From NCBI GenBank assembly GCA_913064935.1, contig CAJYBF010000044.1, positions 1 to 7,664 of the forward strand: a stretch of 7,664 nt of DNA, in the 5' to 3' direction. The notes under the pieces were generated by a model. The model saw only the letters and a program-made list of their open reading frames with translations, ran no database searches and was not told the origin of the DNA. A program made the translations under genes and the position numbers. This document shows positions 3,740-7,664 of the stretch, piece after piece (position 1 is the stretch's first letter; every line of letters starts with the position of its first letter). The stretch is from an uncultured Mollicutes bacterium. Lineage in GTDB: Bacteria; Bacillota_I; Bacilli_A; MAG-NZ.

Positions 3740-6109
3740 CTAATCAAAGTCGTATATTGTTTTTTCATTTTTAAGTAATCTGCCAACTCTACGTGAAGAC
3801 ATGTTTCTGAACTTAGAAATCTTATCAGGTGCTATCCATACTCTTTGTCTATTACCTTTGATTGTGATCCTATCAGATCCTGATCTTCTGGATGGTTCAT
3901 ACTTTCTAAATCCGAGTTCTTTTAAAGCATGCATCAATCTATATCCTTGGCTCGATGTTGCTTTTATAAGATTGTCAGCGATCATCATGTCTCTTCCAGT
4001 TGATTCGCTTTTGATGTATGCGACTAATCCTGCCCAAGTTATAACACCGATAGTATTGAACTGATGGTTAGAATCTTTTAATGCTTCTCGCAATATAGAC
4101 GTTGGCCACATTTCTGATGCCTCTTTAACTTCATCCGTGTATCGTGTACTTGGTGCATTGTAGTGATCGAATTTCGATACGTCTCTGTTTATATAATAAT
4201 AATACATCTCTTCTACATTCGCTTTAAGCCAATTGCATAAGTATATGTAGTGCGTTGCTTCTTTCTTTTTTGCTTCAATGCGGATTAATGAGAACCTACG
4301 TTCATCATCTGTTATTACGATAGCGTCTTCATGATTAGTTAGACCGAACACATTAGATTTGTTTATAACTTTATATGCGTCGATACCTTTGCGGTGAGCA
4401 AGCATTGTAGGTTCTGTTATGAATTCCTTTAATGAGTCTGTCATCTCTTGAGTTTCCTTACGAGTAGTACCTAACTTCAATTCGTGAAATGCTACTAACT
4501 GTGTATCGAGTTGCCAAGAGTTGAAATCACCTTTGACCATTCTTGATGATACAGGTTTTACGTTGTTAGCTCCGAGCAATGGCTCGAGTATTAATTCGAT
4601 GATTATAGATTTGCCGACACCTTTCCATCCTTTTAATATTGGCATCCACCTGATCTTGTTACCTGGGTTCTGTATGAGATATGCTATATAGTCTAATACG
4701 ATATCCCTTTCTCTTTTGCTGGGAATAAGATATTCGAAATGATCAATCATAGGACTGACATCTCCTGGTAATGGAAATATGTCAGGAGAGATATAAGTGT
4801 TTGCGTATGTTATGTATTCTTGAGAATAGATATTTTCTTTGCCTGGAAAGAACTGCAGCATGTCTGCTTGTTTTATCGATTTGAATTTAAGCAATAGGTT
4901 GAGCAACGTTCCTTTATCTATTAAGTGTGTGCTTGCTCTGTTGAAACCTTCGACTTTGTATATGAGTCCGTTTTTACTGTTATAGATCTTATCATCTTTT
5001 CTTAAATACACATAATCTTTAAACTGCTTCTTCAGATCTTTGACTGATTTCTTATCATCTTCATGCTGATCATCTTCTTTTTCGTATTGCTTCTCTATCG
5101 ATTTTTCTTTAAGCTCATCTCGTATAACCGATAGCGGAACTTTCGATTTAGCGTTCAGTTTTCTTATGAGTAACTCTAATTGAGATTTTTTGAGTATACT
5201 ATATGAACCTGATATCAGTTCTATTAATAGAGAGTAATCTTCTGTTGGGTTTTTAGACTCAGTGACTCGACGAACTAATTCATCATATCCCCATCCTGAA
5301 TCTTTGTGATTGCGTTTGTGAGTTTTGTATATAGAGTTAACAATTGTTTTTACGTCTTTATCTGCTAATGGAGGTAAACAGTTTCGATCATTCCATGCTA
5401 ACGTTGATTGGTGTATGGTATTGAGGTCCATTCCGTTCTTTATGAATTTACCTACTATACGAGCTATCACATGGTTACGTTCACCTTGAGTTATTTCTTT
5501 ATTTAGATCTACAGGTTCTAATTGCTCTTGATCATCAGCTTGCTGATCCATCTCCCATTGCATTTCTGGAGTAATCTCTATATGATCAGGATTAAATAAT
5601 ATCCCTTTTTCATTTTTAAAGAATTCGAAATATTTCTTTCTTGATGAAGGTGCTGCAGGTAAATACATCGGACGTGATAATGCTTTTGACGATAGGTCTA
5701 CGTTGCTTAACCCAAGAGTGTACATGATGTACATTAGAGTTTGGACGTGCTTGACTGACTCTTGAGGTTTTTTATATGGGAGAATTAACCTGTAGCGAAT
5801 TCCTTTGTCTGGAGCTTTATGATTGAATGTAGTATGGATGCAATATTGATATTTCGAATATAACTTCCTTACTTCGCTAATCGAGAGTAGAGTGTCATCG
5901 AGGTCGATTGTTGCTCCGTAGTACTTATCTACATTTTGAGCATTACGAATATCCTTTTTAAACGAAGCAAATATAAAGTACTTGCCGTCTTTCTTACTTT
6001 TGATCTCTGGTTCTGAGAGTTTTTTGAATAACTGTTTTACTGAAATATCTTGTTGTCGTATAGCATTAGAACGAACAGATCTTCCAGTTGAAATTTTCAA
6101 CTTAATCAT
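3740..6109 (-). CDS. Primase-polymerase fused to SF3-type helicase
   Basis: The 789-residue protein has a phage replicative plan. Residues about 40-180 resemble an archaeo-eukaryotic primase/polymerase domain: GATIDLDD (65-72) gives the metal-binding D69 and D71, and CIHTTFNHKAPDKGIRYRLIL (90-110) matches the next nucleotide-binding motif. Residues about 205-265 (GERNHVIARIVGKF...DVKTIVNSIYKTH) look like a PriCT-type primase C-terminal domain. A charged linker follows (about 335-365). The helicase part (about 440-615) has Walker A GWKGVGKS (494-501), a Walker B-like LVAFHEL (538-544), the sensor motif VFGLTN (587-592) and arginines in DDERRF (601-606), as in D5/DUF5906 helicases. It should synthesise primers and unwind the phage origin or fork; self-primed polymerase activity as in NrS-1-type enzymes is possible. 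AGGA in the stop region of the preceding gene lies 8-9 nt from ATG. The C-terminal 110 residues may bind DNA. Confidence 0.9.
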   Translation of the reverse strand: MIKLKISTGRSVRSNAIRQQDISVKQLFKKLSEPEIKSKKDGKYFIFASFKKDIRNAQNVDKYYGATIDLDDTLLSISEVRKLYSKYQYCIHTTFNHKAPDKGIRYRLILPYKKPQESVKHVQTLMYIMYTLGLSNVDLSSKALSRPMYLPAAPSSRKKYFEFFKNEKGILFNPDHIEITPEMQWEMDQQADDQEQLEPVDLNKEITQGERNHVIARIVGKFIKNGMDLNTIHQSTLAWNDRNCLPPLADKDVKTIVNSIYKTHKRNHKDSGWGYDELVRRVTESKNPTEDYSLLIELISGSYSILKKSQLELLIRKLNAKSKVPLSVIRDELKEKSIEKQYEKEDDQHEDDKKSVKDLKKQFKDYVYLRKDDKIYNSKNGLIYKVEGFNRASTHLIDKGTLLNLLLKFKSIKQADMLQFFPGKENIYSQEYITYANTYISPDIFPLPGDVSPMIDHFEYLIPSKRERDIVLDYIAYLIQNPGNKIRWMPILKGWKGVGKSIIIELILEPLLGANNVKPVSSRMVKGDFNSWQLDTQLVAFHELKLGTTRKETQEMTDSLKEFITEPTMLAHRKGIDAYKVINKSNVFGLTNHEDAIVITDDERRFSLIRIEAKKKEATHYIYLCNWLKANVEEMYYYYINRDVSKFDHYNAPSTRYTDEVKEASEMWPTSILREALKDSNHQFNTIGVITWAGLVAYIKSESTGRDMMIADNLIKATSSQGYRLMHALKELGFRKYEPSRRSGSDRITIKGNRQRVWIAPDKISKFRNMSSRRVGRLLKNEKTIYDFD

Positions 6110-6119
6110 GATCTGAGTC

Positions 6120-6299
6120 CTACTTATTTAATTCAAGATATATAGCTTTTTGAGTTTGTATAACCGATGAAAGTAGATGCGGATTTTGCTTGTAATAATC
6201 TGGTGAATAATATATGTCTATAAGGCGTATAGAGTTATTAATAATTTCATCAGTTATTTCTTTAGCGAGTTTTATGTTTGATAGCTGAGCAGCAGTCAT
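6120..6299 (-). CDS. Hypothetical protein, 59 residues, first gene of the replication unit
   Basis: From ATG at 6297-6299 to TAG at 6120-6122 the minus strand encodes 59 residues. The sequence starts MTAAQLSNIKLAKEITDEII and continues with a Tyr-rich middle (LIDIYYSPDYYKQNPH) and a helical end (VIQTQKAIYLELNK). No family is recognised; it is probably a small helical protein. AAGAAG lies 7 nt before the ATG. The TAG is followed directly by GA, so the ribosome binding site AGGA of the primase-helicase gene overlaps this stop, which supports real translation and coupling. A promoter-like site with -35 and -10 boxes lies upstream at 6337-6366. The start of the protein is vaguely like that of the frame at 6655-6849 (both have T-A-x-Q-L near the start). 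Confidence 0.75.
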   Translation of the reverse strand: MTAAQLSNIKLAKEITDEIINNSIRLIDIYYSPDYYKQNPHLLSSVIQTQKAIYLELNK

Positions 6300-6325
6300 A
6301 GTTATTCTTCTTATATGTATAATTG

Positions 6326-6366
6326 AGTGAGCGTTTAATATACTTTATTTAGCATAATGGTGTAAA
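6326..6366 (-). promoter_or_regulatory. Promoter of the replication unit
   Basis: The minus strand has TTTACA (6361-6366) and, 18 nt on, TATATT (6337-6342), a fair match to a sigma-70 type promoter. TATATT is the start of TATATTAAACGCTCACT, which shares TATATTAAACnnTCACT with the site upstream of the acidic-protein gene. The expected leader to the 59-residue gene is about 30 nt. The TTTACA box sits within GTGTTTACAC, a small inverted repeat that might bind a regulator. Confidence 0.55.
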
Positions 6367-6409
6367 CACTTATTTTCCAATGTGCACTTCCTTGTGCTTG
6401 ATTGATTAA

Positions 6410-6643
6410 TTACAACTTATATAAAGACGCTTTAAACTGAATTCCGATATCACATATTTTAGTATATCTATTCCAATTTGATATTTCCATATTAAGATCA
6501 TAACATCGTCTTATACTATCATACTCAGGTTTACTTTCAAATGCAAATACTTCACCGTTTTTATCTATTCCAATCCATGAATATTGAACATCTGAATTTT
6601 CATTAATCATTATTTTAAATATTTTTAATAATTTTTTGCTCAT
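6410..6643 (-). CDS. Hypothetical protein, 77 residues
   Basis: The product starts MSKKLLKIFKIMINENSD, then has YSWIGIDKNGEVFAFESKPEYD, a strand-turn-strand pattern seen in several small phage proteins that carry 'W-I-x-I-D-x-N-G-E-V-x-A-F' segments, and ends NRYTKICDIGIQFKASLYKL. I can give no function. The start ATG has AGGAA 5-6 nt upstream; that site overlaps the TAG of the upstream frame at 6655-6657. Two cysteines (about 47 and 64) do not form a clear zinc motif. About 110 nt of non-coding sequence with the replication promoter separates it from the next gene. Confidence 0.7.
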   Translation of the reverse strand: MSKKLLKIFKIMINENSDVQYSWIGIDKNGEVFAFESKPEYDSIRRCYDLNMEISNWNRYTKICDIGIQFKASLYKL

Positions 6644-6654
6644 AATCTTAATTC

Positions 6655-6849
6655 CTATAAATTATAAAGTTTATTACTATTAAATAAATTGTTTAATCTA
6701 TCTATTTGTTTATTTAATGCTATTGTAAAATCATTTATTTCTTTATCTGTCATTTCTTCAGTATCAAAACATGATGTATGTGCATCTATTGCATCAAGTA
6801 TTAATTGTTTAGCTAATTGATTAGCTGTTATTTTATTTTCACTAAATAT
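6655..6849 (-). pseudogene. Small frame without a usable start; perhaps an N-terminally truncated gene
   Basis: This minus-strand frame is open for 64 codons and ends in TAG at 6655-6657, which overlaps the ribosome binding site of the 77-residue gene exactly as other gene junctions here do. It reads NKITANQLAKQLILDAIDAH near its start, then CFDTEEMTDKEINDF and LNKQIDRLNNLFNSN, a plausible helical protein. But it contains no ATG, GTG or TTG before the ATG at 6751-6753, and a TAA bounds it upstream at 6850-6852. Either only the last 32 residues are made from that ATG, or translation starts at a rare ATA, or the 5' end was lost when the neighbouring plus-strand pair of genes (6872-7088) arrived. 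No function is recognised. Confidence 0.45.
6811..6826. repeat. 16-base inverted repeat AGCTAATTGATTAGCT
   Basis: AGCTAAT (6811-6817) and ATTAGCT (6820-6826) are perfect reverse complements separated by two bases. The site is 46 nt upstream of the plus-strand 40-residue gene and inside the doubtful minus-strand frame. Its size and short spacer suit a dimeric repressor, but it may be chance in AT-rich DNA. Confidence 0.45.
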
Positions 6850-6871
6850 TTAAAATATAGGTACTTAACTT

Positions 6872-6994
6872 ATGGCAAAAAATAAACATGTCGAAAATGT
6901 AGAAATAGCTGGTAAAGTTTTTATTCTTCTTGCTGCAGTAACTGGATTTGTTGCTAGTATTTATATGTATAATAAAGAATTCTATGGAGATTGA
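6872..6994 (+). CDS. Small single-span membrane protein, 40 residues
   Basis: On the plus strand ATG at 6872 opens a 40-residue frame closed by TGA at 6992-6994; an in-frame TAA at 6866-6868 fixes the start. A charged N terminus (MAKNKHVENVEIAGK) precedes one hydrophobic segment, VFILLAAVTGFVASIYMY (about 16-33), and a short charged tail (NKEFYGD). This is a single transmembrane helix; the charge balance does not settle the orientation. Only a weak AGG lies about 10 nt before the ATG. It is one of only two plus-strand genes in the window and overlaps the next one. Small phage membrane proteins of this kind include holin-like, superinfection-exclusion and host-membrane modulators; nothing here chooses between them. 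Confidence 0.6.
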   Translation: MAKNKHVENVEIAGKVFILLAAVTGFVASIYMYNKEFYGD

Positions 6995-7088
6995 TTCTCT
7001 CAGACATATAAAACACAATGAGGATGTTCAATCACAGCTTGCTGGTACTACAGTAGAGGAAGAGTCTATAGGAGATGATATAGGTTAA
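6984..7088 (+). CDS. Small acidic protein, 34 residues, overlapping the membrane protein gene
   Basis: ATG at 6984-6986 lies inside the last codons of the 40-residue membrane protein, in another frame (11-base overlap), and the frame ends in TAA at 7086-7088. The product is hydrophilic and acidic at the end: it starts MEIDSLRHIKHNEDVQSQL and finishes in an EEES...GDD segment. AAAGAA upstream could serve as a weak ribosome binding site, so translation would depend on the first gene. The overlap and the terminator structure downstream favour a two-gene operon. No family is recognised, and a frame this short could also be chance. Confidence 0.4.
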   Translation: MEIDSLRHIKHNEDVQSQLAGTTVEEESIGDDIG

Positions 7089-7101
7089 CGTATAAATAGA
7101 G

Positions 7102-7150
7102 GTAATCTCTTCAAAAAGTTGGATTCAACGTTAAGTAAAGTTGAGATTAC
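7102..7150. repeat. Nested inverted repeats downstream of the plus-strand gene pair
   Basis: GTAATCTC (7102-7109) and GAGATTAC (7143-7150) are perfect reverse complements. Between them GTTG-GATT-CAAC (7118-7129) forms a smaller hairpin. In the plus-strand transcript this makes a stem-loop 13 nt after the stop of the 34-residue gene and before the terminator. It may stabilise the 3' end or be a small RNA domain; there is no T run after it, so it is not itself a terminator. Confidence 0.5.
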
Positions 7151-7178
7151 GTATTAAAATGAAGAGGACTATTAATTA

Positions 7179-7229
7179 AAAAAATGCATGGTTCAAAATA
7201 GGTTTAAATTTTTAAATTATGCATTTTTT
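7179..7229. terminator. Bidirectional terminator between convergent genes
   Basis: AAAAAATGCAT (7179-7189) pairs perfectly with ATGCATTTTTT (7219-7229), leaving a 29-base loop that can pair further. Each strand ends the stem in a T run. It lies between the plus-strand pair (ending 7088) and the minus-strand gene ending at 7246, as expected for a shared terminator. The stem is AT-rich, so its strength is uncertain. Confidence 0.6.
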
Positions 7230-7245
7230 ATTACTAATAAAGTTA

Positions 7246-7470
7246 TTATTTATTTTTAGAAGGTAGTAGTTCAAGGCGTTGAATATAATTAGATATAGAG
7301 TTTTCTAATTCAGCTTTGATTGTGTTTTTACTATTAGTAAATATACAATCTATATCATTAGCAAATTGATCCATTACTTGAGAATCATATTTTGGTGCAG
7401 AGAATAATTTTGATATATTAAGGTGCATTTCCTCAAGTTTTAAAAGTTTATCGCCGATCTCATCTGCCAA
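7246..7470 (-). CDS. Hypothetical helical protein, main part of a gene interrupted by TAG
   Basis: The frame covers 74 codons if begun at TTG (7468-7470): ADEIGDKLLKLEEMHLNISK, then SAPKYDSQVMDQFANDIDCIF and a helical end with AELENSISNYIQRLELLPS. It looks like an all-helical, possibly coiled-coil protein; no family is recognised. TTG has no ribosome binding site, and the frame is open back to a TAG at 7483-7485. Beyond that TAG the same frame continues for 25 codons to an ATG at 7558-7560. The simplest reading is one 104-codon gene with an in-frame amber stop, either mutated or read through. If the stop is obeyed, a shorter protein from the internal ATG (residue 15) is another option. Its stop faces the bidirectional terminator. 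Confidence 0.5.
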   Translation of the reverse strand: MADEIGDKLLKLEEMHLNISKLFSAPKYDSQVMDQFANDIDCIFTNSKNTIKAELENSISNYIQRLELLPSKNK

Positions 7471-7482
7471 AGTTGAGAATGA

Positions 7483-7560
7483 CTAATCTATACTATAATT
7501 CAAGATATCTATATAATAATCTTTATTAAAAGCAATTTGTGGATGAGAGAGATTTTTCAT
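7483..7560 (-). CDS. Short N-terminal part of the amber-interrupted gene
   Basis: ATG at 7558-7560 opens 25 codons starting MKNLSHPQIAFNKDYYIDIL and closed by TAG at 7483-7485. The next codons in the same frame encode SFST and run straight into the 74-residue frame. Upstream of the ATG only a poor A-rich site is seen, and an in-frame TGA bounds the frame. Together the two parts would make a 104-residue protein with the amber codon after residue 25. Alone this could be a leader peptide or nothing. The 104 bases from 7561 to the window end show no gene that I can support. Confidence 0.35.
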   Translation of the reverse strand: MKNLSHPQIAFNKDYYIDILNYSID

Positions 7561-7664
7561 AGTTTTTCAATTTTTAGTTAATTTGAGGCAAGACTATCTG
7601 CAAAAATCAGTAAGTCAAGTCAAATATACACAAAATACGCATACGACTAACACTATAATGCTAA

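Noticed and set aside
2938..4064. Plus-strand open frames at 2938-3156 and 3801-4064
   Set aside because: Both are antisense to well-supported genes (the ribbon-helix-helix-like gene and the primase-helicase) and show no ribosome binding site or recognisable protein.
6384..6402. Small GCAC/GTGC hairpin after the 77-residue gene as a terminator
   Set aside because: The stem has only about four pairs and no T run follows it on the minus strand.
7468..7470. TTG as the true start of the minus-strand gene ending at 7246
   Set aside because: There is no ribosome binding site before it and the frame continues upstream through a single TAG to an ATG, so TTG is only the first permitted start after the stop.
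7623..7650. Possible promoter TTAGTC-16-TATATT on the minus strand
   Set aside because: The -35 box matches the consensus poorly and such pairs are frequent by chance in AT-rich DNA.
1..7664. Use of an alternative genetic code (TGA as Trp or TAG as Gln)
   Set aside because: TGA and TAG both end several genes at the expected junctions, and the 789-codon primase-helicase and thyX contain neither internally, so two isolated in-frame stops do not support general reassignment.
1..7664. CRISPR array, insertion sequence or integrase site
   Set aside because: No spaced direct repeats, transposase-like or integrase-like protein was found; the only long repeat is the single inverted repeat at 686-800.

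Overview
The window reads as part of the early, replication-type region of an AT-rich double-stranded DNA tailed phage or a related prophage. The signs are small genes packed head to tail with ATGA or TAATG overlaps and AGGA/AAGG-type ribosome binding sites, a flavin-dependent thymidylate synthase (ThyX), a primase-polymerase fused to an SF3-type helicase, a DUF2800 (Cas4/RecB-like) nuclease, a tRNA-like gene and many orphan proteins. The host cannot be named; the Shine-Dalgarno usage only says it is a bacterium that relies on such sites. No capsid, tail, terminase, lysis or integrase gene is visible.

Almost everything is transcribed on the minus strand, so the transcriptional order runs from high to low coordinates. 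The right end (about 6650-7560) is irregular. It holds a small minus-strand gene interrupted by an in-frame TAG, a two-gene plus-strand micro-operon (a 40-residue membrane protein and an overlapping 34-residue protein) ended by a bidirectional terminator, and a minus-strand frame without a usable start. A 77-residue orphan follows. A promoter-like site near 6337-6366 then leads into a 59-residue protein, the primase-polymerase-helicase, a 108-residue orphan and a 54-residue zinc-finger protein that resembles the detached N-terminal zinc domain of ClpX.

A second unit starts at a TATAAT box near 3212 that overlaps a 10-base palindrome. It contains a ribbon-helix-helix-like regulator, a helix-turn-helix-like protein, three small orphans and thyX. 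A third promoter-like site near 1363-1390, sharing a motif with the one near 6337, precedes an acidic two-repeat protein ended by a GNRA-loop terminator. Below it lie a 24-base inverted repeat that can fold into a long hairpin, a tRNA-Leu-like gene about 50 nt too long, and a DUF2800 gene broken by an in-frame TGA, with the family sequence continuing in the same frame to the window edge.

Together, ThyX supplies dTMP, the primase-polymerase-helicase primes and unwinds DNA, and the DUF2800 nuclease probably serves recombination or replication. The least ordinary parts are the ClpX-like zinc microprotein, the oversized tRNA with its neighbouring hairpin, two genes with in-frame stops, and the plus-strand micro-operon.
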